From: Plantago elongata
Lineage: Eukaryota; Streptophyta; Magnoliopsida; Lamiales; Plantaginaceae
NCBI GenBank assembly: GCA_036897095.1
Contig: JAYMSP010001413.1
Location: 1-32,517, forward strand
Length of the DNA: 32,517 nucleotides
Direction of reading: 5' to 3'
The notes beneath the pieces were generated by a model. That model did no database searches. It saw nothing but the letters and a program-made list of their open reading frames with translations, and was not told the DNA's origin. Shown one piece after another: positions 1-12,447 of this stretch (the stretch's first letter is position 1; each line of letters starts with the position of its first letter). The translations under genes were made by a program, and so were the position numbers.

Positions 1-27
1 ACAATGATGCAAAAAGCTCAAATGGGA

Positions 28-48
28 GGGGGGGGGGGGGGGGGGGGG
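28..48. repeat. 21-base G homopolymer
   Basis: An uninterrupted run of 21 G on the plus strand lies in what should be the last intron of TAF10, so the pre-mRNA would carry poly-C. Tracts like this can form G-quadruplexes and are prone to length errors in sequencing, so the exact count is uncertain. Confidence 0.9.
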
Positions 49-196
49 TTAATTAATTTAAAATTACATTGGAGTTTTTTATTTACTATTAGAATAAGAA
101 TTATTTTATCGACAACATAGACATTTCATCGATAACATGGGTCGTCCTTAGACAGAGATTGTCTCCAAATATAAAATCCACTCTATTTCATTTCAT

Positions 197-212
197 GGGG
201 GGGGGGGGGGGG
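197..212. repeat. 16-base G homopolymer
   Basis: This is a second uninterrupted G run, 148 bases after the first, in the same presumed TAF10 intron. Two such runs so close together in AT-rich DNA are unusual. Confidence 0.9.
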
Positions 213-576
213 TATCAGCACAGTTTATGTAGCGCCAAAGTTTCACTCTATCCTGTTCTAAATTGAAGTTAATTGCCAGTGCATTGATTAGAGGGATTAG
301 CCACTGGTATAGGAAGCAAATTTAATTCGTAACCCAATGGGGAGAATGAAGATTTTATATGTTGTAGATTATTACGTTTGCCTTAAAACCAGATAACTGC
401 AACGCATTGGAAGTGATTGACCTACTAGGAAAGTGTAATTGGTTATAACCCAGAAGAGAGGCGCATTCTAGAACAGTGACAATGTATATGTATTTCTTGT
501 GAGTAACTCCTGACCAATAAGAAGATCTATATAATGCTGCAGATAACCAACACGATAAAAATCTAAAAGAAGTTAC

Positions 577-2460
577 CTCCTTTAGAGCCTTGGAGAGATC
601 TTCCATCGTCAAAATGAGGCGCTTATCCTGCAATCAAAAAAGGTTAAAACCAGACATAACCACGGGGGTGGAGGGTGGAGGAGGTATATGGCGTAATTAC
701 AGCACCTTTTGTTGTTTATCTCTTTTGTCCTTGACAATGGACGACTGCCTCGCCTTGCAATGCCTGCATTAAGATGTAAGAACATATCAGATATTTGGCA
801 CCTGGAAGTAAAGCTCAATAGGTGCTATAAAAGAAGACACTCTCTTAAATAAACCAAGAATTAAGATTCATACTGAAGAGCATCAGTTGCGACATCTGCA
901 ATAAATTTCTGTGTAGCAACTGCTACCAGCCTAGTCCTGAGAAAACAATACATGTGAAAGTATATCAATCAGAGTTATTTACTAATGAGAACTATAAGCA
1001 GAAAAGGATAGCTATAATAACAAAAAAAAACTAAGAACACCCCAATACTTTGACCCTACATCACATAAAGCCCTTAAACCCCCATGCGTGATTCTGTGCT
1101 TGGAGAGGGCACAAAACGTGCTTTTGAATTTCTTTATTCACATTTTTAGGGAATACTCATTTGCAGCCTCCGTAATCATCAAGCCAACAGGTACTACGAA
1201 GCTGATTTTCATTTCAATTCTTATATTTATGGTTTTTCTTTAGTTATAGCAATCAATTCGATTCTGCATGAAGTTACATGGTAACAGATCTGTAACAACT
1301 ACTGGAAGCATAAACATCATCTTTAGGCAATTAATACGATCAGGATGTACAAATTATTGTACGAATCTGTCAACTAGCTCAGTGAGATACTATATATCTT
1401 AGTTTCGGAAGATTATATCGACTAGAGTGAAATGTTTGTCGTGGAGAACACGGTAGAAATTTAGTACTTCTCTTAAGAAATGTGGCAGGCAAAAGTAGTA
1501 ATACATTTTATTATGTTAATCAAGTAAACTGTTTTACGAGGACTTAAGGTGGTTTTGTCAAGGGTAAACATCAAAGGGGTTAATCAAGAACCCAATATCA
1601 TCAAGAATATTCTAGAATCAGCTGGCACAAAGCAATCTCTCCCATCAATTTAGTCTCCCAAATGTGTGAGAACGGTAAGGTAATCTTCCTCACCCCTCTC
1701 TTCTCTACGTCTCCACAAATCTCCCTCGAACAACCTCTAAACTCTACAATACATAGCAGCGTGATGAATGAACTGGAGAACAGGAGCATTACTTAATTAA
1801 CTTATGTTGTTAATCATTCACAACTTTTTCATGTGTCTGAGTCCATCTGCGGATTTCACTTGCACTGTTGCACAGGCTCACTAAATTCGTAATTTCTGAT
1901 ATTGGCAAATTACAACTTAAATACACCTACCAGTTAAAACAATGCCATTATCATATCACAATATATCCATGTTTTTACAGCTGAATCTAATGCAAAACTG
2001 AAATTCAGTAACATAATTCAAGCGAGTACACTCCTACACTAAGTCTTAATAGCAATCTACAAACATAGAAAGGATTAACCATTTTTAAGTAGAAATTCTA
2101 CTCAATCGTTTCAAAAATTGTACGAATGAAGAAAACAAATGCATTCTATTGAAAATAAAACTCTCTGGATTCTCTAGGGCAGCGTAAAGAGAGGAAAAGG
2201 GATGAGAGAGCGTACAAGCGCAAATCAGGGCACTGGAATCCACTTTTTGCCAAGTAATGCTCCACTAATTCGTCAGGAATCTGCAAATTAAGGTAGTTAC
2301 TTGCTCTGAGAAGAAAAGATCAGAAGCTGAATTGTGAAAGTGTAATCGATTTGGCGCTTACGGTTGGAGTGTAATCCATCAAGGAGGCGAGGAATTCCGT
2401 AAGTGCAGCATCGTCGTCGTGGCGACCGTGGTTTGATTGATGGCTGCTTTGGCCGTTCAT
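577..2460 (-). CDS. TAF10: TFIID subunit 10 (TAF10), partial, 3' end beyond left edge
   Basis: TAF10 is a histone-fold subunit shared by the TFIID and SAGA transcription complexes in the nucleus. Five exons join in frame: 2362-2460, 2216-2280, 874-936, 706-763 and 577-627, with GT/AG at every junction (336 nt, 112 residues). The protein starts MNGQSSHQSNHGRHDDDAAL and continues with TEFLASLMDYTPT, IPDELVEHYLAKSGFQCPD, TRLVAVATQKFIADVATDAL and DKRLILTMEDLSKALKE, which I recognise as the plant TAF10 core. Plant TAF10 has roughly 20-30 more C-terminal residues. That last exon is not visible in 1-576, so the final intron probably runs off the left edge. The ATG at 2460-2458 fits the family N-terminus. 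The third intron (937-2215, reading right to left from exon 2) is long at 1.28 kb. Recognition comes from memory of the family, but the exon chain is directly visible. Confidence 0.93.
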
Positions 2461-3262
2461 TCTATCCCTTCCCGGCGAGGTTTACGGCTGCGTTGCCTGG
2501 AGAAGGAGGATTGTGAGATTGTTTGATTTTGCAAGGGTGGCTTTTTATGCTAAAGTAAATGGTTTAAATAAGTAAATAACCGACCAATTGGGTCGGGACT
2601 GTTACTTACGGATGCATGTGATATGCTATTTTTACTATACGAATCCAATGTTCTATTTTGTGCGAGTAATTCAAAAGGCTTCTATAAGTGATTTATTCTA
2701 TGATTATTTAAATTAAACACACATTTAACTTAAACATTTTTTGAATGAAATTTTAAAAATAAAGATGCAACTTGTTAATGCAAGTAACATGAACTCGAAA
2801 GTTTTTTCGATTGGGATCAAGATTGAATGTGTAAAATTTGGCAAGATTTGCCTGAACCTCCACCAAATGCTAATTCGATACTCTACTATTAGTACTTCTT
2901 ATGACAGCTTGAAGATTACGGTCAAGATTCTCAAAATAAAATTTATTGGTCATTAGATCATCATCGCATAATATTAACATTGATCTGCATTAAACATGAA
3001 AGATCACTCCCGATAGTGAATCTACAACACATTGTGGTAAATGCTAAATTTAGATTCTAGAGTGAGTTGGACTGGTTCTCATCTATTTAAGGTTCATTTA
3101 GTTTAGTTCAATCATTCTTAATTATATTTTATAATATACTTTATTTCAGTTAGTAATTTCAGCTGAAGAAAATATAATCTTACACATCTACCAATTAGGA
3201 GTTTCGATGCTTTTGTAGGCTACACGTATGACGATACATAACATGTCTCCCTCGTACGTAAG
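2461..3262. other. TAF10 upstream region and AT-rich spacer
   Basis: The first 60-100 bases beside 2460 should be the TAF10 leader and promoter. A near-perfect palindrome (CCGACCAATTGGGTCGG) lies at 2580-2596. Beyond that the DNA is AT-rich. One short open frame (2741-2956) has no recognisable similarity or coding character, so I do not call it a gene. Confidence 0.6.
3254..3262. repeat. Left candidate target-site duplication of the LINE
   Basis: GTACGTAAG here recurs exactly at 6349-6357, just after the LINE 3' end. Nine bases fit a LINE target-site duplication, although the 3' A-rich tail is weak (AT-rich rather than poly-A). Confidence 0.55.
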
Positions 3263-3673
3263 ACAGAGCACAATGTTATTCAAATGAATGGTTTTCTAGT
3301 TTTGTTGATGATTGCATGTTTTTCATTAAAGCTAACAAGAAATATGTGAGGAATATTCAGACCTTACTTATTGATTATGCTCATGCTGCTGGGCAAGCTA
3401 TTTATTGGGAGAAGTCTGGAATCATTTTTAGTCCCAATACTCATGTTCATATTAAACATGATATAAGTGATAAATTGCATGTTACTTATAACAAGGGAAG
3501 TTTAAATACCTTGTCTTATCCTTCCTTCTTCTTGGTCATAAGAAAGTTGATCTTTTTGATGAAGTTGTTAATAAAGTTTCTAATAGGATTACTAAATGGT
3601 ATAATATATGTTTGTCTCACGTTGGGAAGGTTCTTCTCATTCAATCTATTTCCACTACCATTCCTAATTATAT

Positions 3674-3678
3674 GATGT
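3674..3678. repeat. Left GATGT target-site duplication
   Basis: This 5-bp duplication flanks the inserted element and matches 4701-4705. Five bases is the usual size for LTR retrotransposon integration. Confidence 0.7.
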
Positions 3679-4257
3679 TGTAGCAAATAAAATTGCACAA
3701 ATGATAATTCGATTAATTTGTTTCGCGTGGGGTACAGTTCTCTAGTCTAATCCTCTGATTCTAGTTTCCTAAGAGGACGAACTTGGATCTTCAAATTCTT
3801 CGGTCTAGAACTTGTGACTTCAAAACCGAACGAACGGCAATGCAAGGGCTTCTTGGCTTGATCTCGGATCGAACTGGCGAACTTGTAGATGTTTAGGGAG
3901 AGTGATGGCGATCTTCTTGAAGACTTGATGAACTCTTCGAAGAATGCTTCTTGATCGTCGCATAACTTGGCTTTGATCTTGTTTGATGTTGGTTGATCGC
4001 CTAGAAACGTTTCTCCAAGTGCGCAGGGGCTTCTTCTTGGATCAAACGGCGACTACTTCTTGATTTCCGGACGAACTGCTTGAAGACTTGATCGGACTTC
4101 GAGGCGGGTCCCAAGAGATAGACGGCGGCACTTCACGGGAGGCGGCGGTTCTCGAAGAAGATGGTGGCTCTTGTAGCAGACGACAGCTCTCGAAAAGGCG
4201 GTGATGCTCGAAAATGAAGGCGGTGATGCTCAAAGAAGACAATTGCTCCTCTTATTT

Positions 4258-4291
4258 TGGAGTTGCGTGTCCTCTGGAGTTGCGTGTCCTC
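4258..4291 (+). repeat. Perfect 17-bp tandem duplication inside the LTR-like element
   Basis: TGGAGTTGCGTGTCCTC is present twice head to tail (4258-4274 and 4275-4291), upstream of the TATA-like stretch. It would be in the U3 part if this is an LTR. A looser 22-bp-spaced repeat containing GGCGGTGATGCTC lies just upstream (about 4195-4235). Confidence 0.85.
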
Positions 4292-4677
4292 TTTGATGCT
4301 TGTGATTGTGTGTAGAAGTGAAGAGGGGAAGGACTATAAATCTATTTATAAGTGTTGAGAGGTGCTTCTAGAAGCATGGAAGTAGGAGGTAGGAGGCTCG
4401 TGGTCTAGTCTAATACTTCTGGCTTATTTTTATCACTTGTAGGCTTAGTCCATTACTCCTTGCTCAATTTCATCATACGCCGTCCAATTTGATCGTACGC
4501 AATCTAATGTATGCGATTTCTTCCACGTTGACTCATACGACATGATTTAATTTAATTCTATATACTAGAAAATTATCTAGTAATTTTATTTTGGGATTTA
4601 ATTTTGTAAAATCTCAAAAATACTAGAAAGATTATATTTTACATTTTAATATATAATTTTTAAATGATATTTTAAAG

Positions 4678-4698
4678 TAGACGAATTTTGCTCGTCTA
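4678..4698. repeat. Inverted repeat at the right end of the LTR-like element
   Basis: TAGACGA (4678-4684) and TCGTCTA (4692-4698) are perfect inverted copies with a 7-base loop, ending two bases before the element boundary. Confidence 0.7.
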
Positions 4699-4700
4699 TA

Positions 4701-4705
4701 GATGT
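4701..4705. repeat. Right GATGT target-site duplication
   Basis: This is the second copy of the 5-bp duplication. LINE coding sequence resumes immediately after it. Confidence 0.7.
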
Positions 4706-6348
4706 CTACCTCTCAACTTCCTACTTCATGTATTCAAAGGATTAACTCTTTAAATAAGAATTTCCTTTGAAATTCTTCTGCTAACACTAGAAACAGTCAC
4801 AAGATCAGTTGGAACAATGTCTGCAGAAATAAAAATGTTGGAGGCCTTGGTATCAAAAACCTTGGGCTTCTCAGCCATGTTTATCAATTGAAACTTTTCT
4901 CTGGAAACTTATAACTAAGCCTGATTGTCTTTGGTCTAAATCTTACAAAGATAAATACTTTCCTAACTCTTCTCTGTGGGAGGCTAGCATGAAGAACAAT
5001 CATAGTTGGTTGTGGAAAAAACTTTTAGCTAAGAGAGACTGTTTTAGAAACCTTATTGGTTGGACACTTGGTAATGGTAGAAGTATTAATGTTATGGAAT
5101 GATAAATAGCTCAGTGATTATGTCTCTAGTGATCTGGATAATAGTCTGAAGGTCTCTGGTTTTATTCAGAATGGTCATTGGGACATGAATAAACTCAGGG
5201 AAATTCTTCCTGAGGATATTGTTCTTCAAATTAAGGGTTTTTCTTTGTCCTGTGATAATGTGAATGATGAAGTTATCTGGCCTTATTCCCCTAATGGTTG
5301 CTTTACTATTAAGTCTGCTTATCAAATCATTAGTAAGGATTTGATTAATACTCCTTCTTGGCCCTGGAACAAAATCTGGAAAGTTAATCTTTTTCCTAGA
5401 ATCAGGTTCTTTACTTGGCTTGCTTGTCATAATAGATTAAACATTGCTGATACACAATCAGGGTAGAATTGACAATCATTTAAGCCAACTTTGTAAACAG
5501 AAGAATGAGTCTTTAGTTCACCTACTTTTTGATTGTTCTGCTTTTAGTAGGCTTTGGTTTCTTCTCAATATGGAGAACAATAATAGTTCCTCTTTTGCTC
5601 AAACTTTCTTTGCCATGTCTACTAATGTTGTTGACCAAATTAACTTAGCTTGATAGCTTGGATAATTTGGCAAGCTAGGAACTGTTTTATTTTTGTACAC
5701 AAGGAAATCAATGTTCATTCTCTCTTTAAAAAGTTCATTAATACTAGGAAGGACCTGCAAGTTCTTTTTCCTACTAAACAATCCAAATTTCACCTTATTT
5801 TTTGTATCTGGAAGCCAACTTCTAAGTATTCTTACTGCATTAATATTGATGGTTCTGCGTTGGAAAATTCAGGACATGCGGGAATGGGATTGGATAACCA
5901 GGGGAAATTCATTAGGGCTGCTTTTTCTTACTTGGGGATTACTTGCAATAATACTGCAGAACTCCAAGCTATAAAACTTTGAATCAATCTTGCGGATCAA
6001 CTTGGACTGGAAGATTATGTTATTCAAACTGACTCTCAATATGCCTATAATTGTATTCTCAGGAAACAAGAACCAGCATGGAACCACAAGAATTTGGTGA
6101 TGGAGATCAGTAGGAGTCCTGTTAGGACTGGGAGAAGAAAGCTGCTTTGGAACTTTAGAGAATCAAATTGTGCAGCAAATATTTTGGCTAAATTTGGTAG
6201 TGGATATCAGCTTGACGACTATGAATCTTTTGGTTGTTTCTCCTCTCATCCCAGTATTTTGTTAAGTTTAGGTTATTTGGGATATTTGTCCACCGTAACT
6301 TGATTTGTATCTAATCTCTAAACATCTTAAGATTAATTTAAAATTAAT

Positions 6349-6357
6349 GTACGTAAG
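6349..6357. repeat. Right candidate target-site duplication of the LINE
   Basis: This is the second exact copy of GTACGTAAG. It lies 46 bases after the LINE stop codon and pairs with the copy at 3254-3262. Confidence 0.55.
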
Positions 6358-7434
6358 GTTTACCTACATATGAAAACACCTTCATATAATTAATTTTTGT
6401 TGGAATGAAGTAGTAGTTTGAACTTTAGAAAAAAAAAGAATGGTCTCCTAGTTCCATCAAGAAGACTCAAGTAGTACCCGATTACACATCAATCGATTTT
6501 ACATATACTTCCTTTTAGTTGAACGTAAAGGCATGCATCCTTACAAATGACTCTTCTCGTCAAACATTTGTGCCACATTATAATAAATTAAAAATGTAAT
6601 CTACTAACCCCGCAGTTCTCAGTTCAACAAACCATCAGAGTTTCCTTCCATTCCAAAGAATGGTGTGGAATTTCAGCGATCGCATTATAATTCTTGGAGA
6701 GGAACAACCAAAGGATTACATCGACATGTATTGTTAATATCTATTATTCAACAAACCGTTCAACATGATTTTTTCAAATCTAAGTTATTGTTTAGTATGC
6801 AATTTAAATTGATAAAATTCAATTCAAATTATCTTTTTAGTTAATTCAAATTAAATTTTACCAATTCGAATTATATACCAATTAGACCCTAAGTGAACCA
6901 TAACCACCCTTGCCACAACATGGCATATGTACTCATGTGGCTGGATAACCTCAAGACAGTCATATAAAAATTCATTTTAGATATAGGGCAGCACAAATAG
7001 GCATGATTATACAAGTCTGGAACCAAGTGGATTTCCTGTCTCCACTCAAGTTGTTTAACTCACCAGCCTACTTGTAGAAAAAGCAGATTAATAAGAACCA
7101 GAATTATGGACATTCTTCAGAGTTCAAACAGATGATAAACCCGTGTTGTGCAAAACTAGTTGCGAGGTGTATCTAGCATTTAAATATCCATGTATTATCA
7201 GATACAACTCTACTGAAGACAACATTTGAAGAATCCAAAAACCACAACACGTTGACAAAGAAAAAAAAAACACCAACTGAAAAATAGTACCCTCTTAAAT
7301 AATACTTCCAATGATCTTTCATTAAACATCACCACATCGGTAAAAGTAACAAAGACATCAAAACTGGATAAAGTTACTAACAAAAACATAGATAAGTAAC
7401 AAAGAAGTCAAAACCAGTGACCAGTCATCTGAGA
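6358..7434. other. Non-coding spacer between LINE and eL19
   Basis: No open frame with recognisable similarity was found. The DNA is AT-rich; 6770-6890 is dominated by repeated AATTCAAATT-like words. The right end (about 7100-7434) should be the 3' flank of the minus-strand eL19 gene. Confidence 0.6.
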
Positions 7435-8404
<970 letters not shown>

Positions 8405-8532
8405 TTTCAATCCTCTCTCTGAGTGGAGGTCTGAGTTTTAACAGATCCATCTTGTTCATTTAAGTAAAGAAGTTTCAACAAGTGTGAGGATTAAGAGGAA
8501 ACAGGTTTAAAGAAGTAAATTTAAACACATAC

Positions 8533-8578
8533 CATACTTCCCAACCAAGTACTTGATTATGTCATCTGATTCGTACAT
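8533..8578 (-). pseudogene. Orphan exon fragment of a plastid GST/thioredoxin-like protein
   Basis: On the minus strand, MYESDDIIKYLVGKYG is followed directly by a good donor (GGTATGTG). I recognise the peptide as part of the GST N-terminal/thioredoxin-like domain of a plant plastid protein family, where it follows a conserved Pro-Asn-Thr-Gly stretch. Here the upstream codons (FFMLT) do not match that family, and no neighbouring exons of the gene are visible. It lies 129 bases upstream of the eL19 ATG on the same strand. It could be a chance match over 16 residues, but the fit includes the exon boundary. Confidence 0.45.
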
Positions 8579-9560
8579 GGTCAACATGAAGAACAAGGAA
8601 CTTAAGAGATAAGATCGCTTGAGAAAAACATAAAACACTCAGGCGATGGAGCAATATAGCGTGGCTGCAGGTTATATATGAGAGAGTATGATAGATAACA
8701 TAATATAACATTCTAGGGCAGTACATTTACATTATTAACTCATGGCAGTTTACTGACCCCCTTAGGAAGGAGGAGAGCATCCAACACAGTTAATATAGTG
8801 ACTACTAGAGTAGAGGTTTTGGCATTGGATCGCTTGATTTATGGTTTACTATATGTTAGTCTTATGGTTTAATGTCATTCCAAGATAACATTCAAGCATT
8901 TTTATACTACAACTTTTTACATTTTCTACTGCAACCATTTATTGGGTAATATCCAAGTATTATTTTCTACTGCAACTTTTTTACATTCTATAATATTTAA
9001 CCATTTTCGTTGTATGGGCATACGATACGATTAGGAATAACATAGTGTAAATCCAAAATACGCTTCACACGTTTGTCTTGTGGCACTGTTTCTAGTTAGT
9101 AAATATTCTTGTTTGGTGAAATTGAAGAATATAAATATGTCTTACCTAAATTTAATAGGACACCTCCCAAGCCGTTAAACATTTTTCCCATCTCAACCAT
9201 CACCAGTAATCTATTTCTTCCTCATTAATTCACTGCTTCCTTCCCACTTTTAAAGGTTCGAGCTACGAAAGAGACATCTTCTCTCTATTTGACCAATTCA
9301 TTATGGTGGCGAACCCGTGTGGTACGAACTCATAGAGGAGAAATGCCAATCATACTTGATGCTCCATTTGTATTTCATTCCTTCTGCATCTCATTCCTCA
9401 CCCAAAGTTTACAGACTGAAGGCACCTTCTATATGACAAGCCTATCCAAAATCAGATGTGGACTTCACTCAGCTATTGCTCTGTAACCTTGCGAATCATA
9501 CGCCATAATCATCTTCTTGGAAGAAGAATTTTATATAAGAACCAAGCCTTTAATCTTCTC
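8579..9560. other. Spacer and 5' flank of the Tpt1 gene
   Basis: This lies between divergent genes (eL19 minus, Tpt1 plus). The stretch 9150-9260 is pyrimidine-rich on the plus strand and could be promoter or leader for Tpt1. An open frame at 9289-9486 shows no similarity I recognise and is not needed for a full-length Tpt1, so I leave it as leader sequence. Confidence 0.5.
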
Positions 9561-12224
9561 ATGGAAAGTCGCGGTAGCAGAAATCCACCTTCCTTCACTG
9601 CCTCTGCACATTCTGCTGGTGCAAGGTAAATATGTATTTCCTATGGTTCCACTTTAGCTGAAAATAGTCTGAATTATATGGCTGAATTTAGAGACTACAT
9701 ATTATTGGTATTGTATTCTCGCAGTGAAAAATGAAATCTGTATGGCTTATAGGTGGAGAGTTTAAAAGATTTTGCTCATACTGAAATGTTAATTAACTAT
9801 GATAGTGGGAGGGGTAGGGGTAGAGGATTGGATATGAAGAACGACGCAGGTGGAGGACGGTCAAGGGGTCGTACTGGAGCAGGGGGTTCTTCCGGGAAGG
9901 ATAAGATTGATGCACTTGGCAGGCTCTTGTAAGCAATATCTCTTTCTTTTACTTTTGTGAAATATCATTTTATTATCTGTTCTGATGTAGCCTGTCTGGG
10001 AAGGCTAGTAACTTTGGTGAAGAGATTGCTAATGCTATGCCTATGAGATCGACTTGTGATTGGCTCGGGAATGTTTTATTGGTGAGGAAAGTGGTTTATA
10101 GTTGGCTGTAGTGTGTGAACTTCTGATTCTCATGGCTTTACATTGTCAGGGAGAATAGCACTGGGATGGAGTGAGAATTGTAATATATAGCTCTATATAA
10201 CCGGATTTTTCAGCAGATATAGTAGAATGATCATCTGTCAATGATCTCTTGTCGTCAAATTATTAATGGACAGAGGAAATTGCCTTTAAAATATTGTTTA
10301 TGTTATCAAGCTTGAAGAATAAACATTTTGCATGTGGAATAAAAGATTTCGATGTACATTTTTCAGTTATGGTCCATTTTATCTTTTGTAAAATTGCCAA
10401 GCAATTTAATGTCATTTTAGGAATTTCAGCCCAATTTGTATTTTGTACATTAAGACTAAGAAATAATAGAATTATTCATAGGTGCAACAAATTCAGCTGG
10501 AAATTTCTCCTACTGTTATTAGCTTACTTAATTTAATTTAATAATCAATATGACAGAACACGAGTGCTGCGGCATATGGCTTCTGAGTTGAAATTAGACA
10601 TGAGAAATGATGGATATGTGAAGGTTGAGGATCTGCTGAAGCTAGATCTCAAAACTTTCGCTAATATTCCTCTGCGGTCACACACAATTGATGAAGTTCG
10701 AGAGGTTTGACTCTTCATTCCATTAGCTAGTATTTTTATTTCTGATAGTTTCTTGTTATTCTGTTGAGCTGTTCTCATTGTCTGGAAAGAGGTACTATCA
10801 ATTTCAATAGCCTACCAGATATGTTAATATAGCCTATGTTATCTGGATTGTTATGAGGTTTTATAGTCTGAATCGGTTGGTTTTGGTCAGGATAATTTTT
10901 TCTACACTTATCGTAAGCTTAAGTGATGTTGTTTCTCATATTGACATTGGCATATGACAGGCTGTCAGAAAGGACAATAAACAGCGGTTTAGCCTTTTGG
11001 AAGAAAACGGGGAGCTTCTGATACGTGCAAACCAGGGTCACACTTTAGCGGTAATATATATTTTGGAACTTTGCAATGATAATGCCTGCACATATATTCG
11101 TATGAGAGTAAGTGTATTCCAGTTTGGATTCCCGTGCAACTGGTTTTTGTGAATTCTGTATATTGCGGATCTGTGGGTCAGTTGGAATATGAACAACAAA
11201 GTTTCTGTAAATTCTGTTATACATTATTTGGTTATATATTGCTGAATTGTTAAGTTGTAGAGTCACTGTTGAAGCAGCATCATGTGAATGCTTGGCCTGA
11301 TTGAAGTTTATAAAATTTAAATGTATTCTTAACATCTCGCAGTAAGCTCCATTGTCAAGTCAGTTCAGTTTGGTTTCTGCAGGCTCATGAGCACGCTTTC
11401 ACCATGTAGCTTAGCGATCAGATGCATGATTTCAATAAAAGCCTTTTAATTATTCATATGTCAATGTTAGGCGGTGACAAGTTTCTGTAATTGTCATCTT
11501 TGTATCTTCTTCGAAGTTCCTATTGTGATATCCACGTTTAGACCTATTAATTCTTTAATTGTTGTCTTATTGACAGACAGTTGAAACAGAAAGCTTACTG
11601 AAACCTATACTCTCACCTGAAGAATGTCCAGGTTGGATGACTTCCATGTTTGTCCTTTTCCCGCATCAAAATGACATGCTTAGTGGAAGACTGACATAAT
11701 TCTACTGTATGTGCAGTTTGTGTGCATGGGACATATAGGAACAACTTGGAACCAATATTGAATGAGGGTCTCAAACGCATGAAGAGATTACATGTGCATT
11801 TCTCTTGCGGTTTGCCAACAGACGGTGAAGTTATTAGTGGTCAGAAATTCAGATTCTTTCTCAGTTCTCTATGTTTATTGAACCTTCGCGTCTTTCTCCA
11901 TTTTAATTCATGAGAGCATGCATGATTTGAATTTTCAGGAATGCGTCGAAACGTTAATGTGCTGATCTTTCTTGATGTAAGAAAGGCTTTGGAAGGTAAC
12001 CGTTGAACATTATGCTTCCATATTAAATAAATAAATGATAAAGATTAAATCATTCCGCACTTGATTGAACATTTCTGACCGTGTTGCCTTGTGTTTCAGA
12101 GGGAATGAAACTATACATATCGGATAACAGGGTGATACTAACAGAGGGGTTCGATGGAGTGGTGCCGGTTAAGTATTTCCAGAAGATAGAATCATGGCCC
12201 AAGAGAGAACCCATAAGTTTCTGA
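9561..12224 (+). CDS. tRNA 2'-phosphotransferase (Tpt1/KptA family)
   Basis: This enzyme removes the 2'-phosphate left at the splice junction after tRNA ligation, using NAD+ and giving ADP-ribose 1'',2''-cyclic phosphate. Eight exons join in frame: 9561-9625, 9806-9928, 10557-10704, 10961-11050, 11577-11631, 11717-11839, 11939-11995 and 12100-12224 (786 nt, 261 aa). Residues 22-52 form a Gly/Arg-rich segment (GRGRGRG, then GGGRSRGRTGAGG), as in plant homologues. The catalytic domain follows, with LTRVLRHMASEL (Arg68-His69), LLIRANQGHT (Arg134), HGTYRNNLEPIL, RLHVHFSCGLP and SGMRRNVNVLIFLDV. These match the conserved Arg-His-Arg-Arg set of the family. It ends with ESWPKREPISF. The ATG at 9561 gives an N-terminus like that of plant relatives, without a transit peptide. 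No frame damage is seen, so it looks functional. Confidence 0.95.
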
Positions 12225-12447
12225 AGTACAGGGGGCATGGTGTTAGGGACATGATAGGAATTTGATTATCAGACAAACATGAGGGTGTTGGTTGCCAAGC
12301 GAAAAATGGAGGAGGGTGTTTATGCATGATCATATGAACTGGTTCTGGATTTCACTAGATAAATAATCAAATGCAACATGAAACTAATTATCTATACTGC
12401 TTTGTTTTAAAGTAATCTACATATATATCTGCAACATGAAACTAATT

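Larger units (their letters stand above)
3679..4700 (+). mobile_element. Solo-LTR-like insertion inside the LINE
   Basis: This is a 1022-bp insert between exact 5-bp repeats GATGT (3674-3678 and 4701-4705). Removing the insert plus one GATGT rejoins the LINE frame from IPNYMM to STSQLPTSC, so both boundaries are well supported. The insert starts TGTAG and ends CTATA. That is one C-to-T change from the TGTAG...CTACA ends expected of an LTR. A promoter-like TATA stretch (ACTATAAATCTATTTATAAG, 4333-4352) lies about two thirds along, as in an LTR with plus-strand orientation. No gag/pol coding, second LTR or primer-binding site was seen, so it is a solo LTR or a small non-autonomous element. The short open frame on its minus strand (4042-4242) is not convincing as a gene. 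Confidence 0.7.
3263..6348 (+). mobile_element. 5'-truncated, inactive LINE (non-LTR) retrotransposon
   Basis: Three domains appear in order. First is the end of a reverse transcriptase from the FVDD box (3301-3312), followed by FFIKANKK and SGQAI/KSGI/SPNT-type LINE motifs. Second is a zf-RVT region (about 5340-5570) with cysteine/histidine spacing QLCKQKNESLVHLLFDC. Third is an RNase H domain (about 5840-6300) with the acidic residues in NIDGS, TAELQAI and QTDSQ. The terminal stop is at 6301-6303. The frame is broken: TGA and TAG replace tryptophan codons near 4767 and 5115, and a TGA falls after AIKL near 5980. Frameshifts lie near 4900, 5095 and 5455. The 5' half (endonuclease and most of the RT) is missing, as is typical of LINE insertions. 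A 9-bp repeat, GTACGTAAG, flanks it (3254-3262 and 6349-6357) and may be the target-site duplication. A 1022-bp element sits inside it. Confidence 0.85.

Noticed and set aside
2741..2956. 71-codon open frame upstream of TAF10
   Set aside because: Very AT-rich, Lys/Ile-rich translation typical of random AT-rich DNA; no family recognised.
4042..4242. Minus-strand Ser/Pro-rich open frame
   Set aside because: It lies wholly inside the LTR-like insert and is explained by its GC-rich internal repeats.
3254..6357. Treating 3316-3675 and 5185-6303 as separate host genes
   Set aside because: Domain order (RT end, zf-RVT, RNase H) and shared decay show they are pieces of a single LINE.
9289..9486. 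Open frame just upstream of Tpt1 that might be an extra 5' exon
   Set aside because: No similarity to Tpt1 N-termini or transit peptides. The ATG at 9561 already gives a full-length protein like plant homologues.
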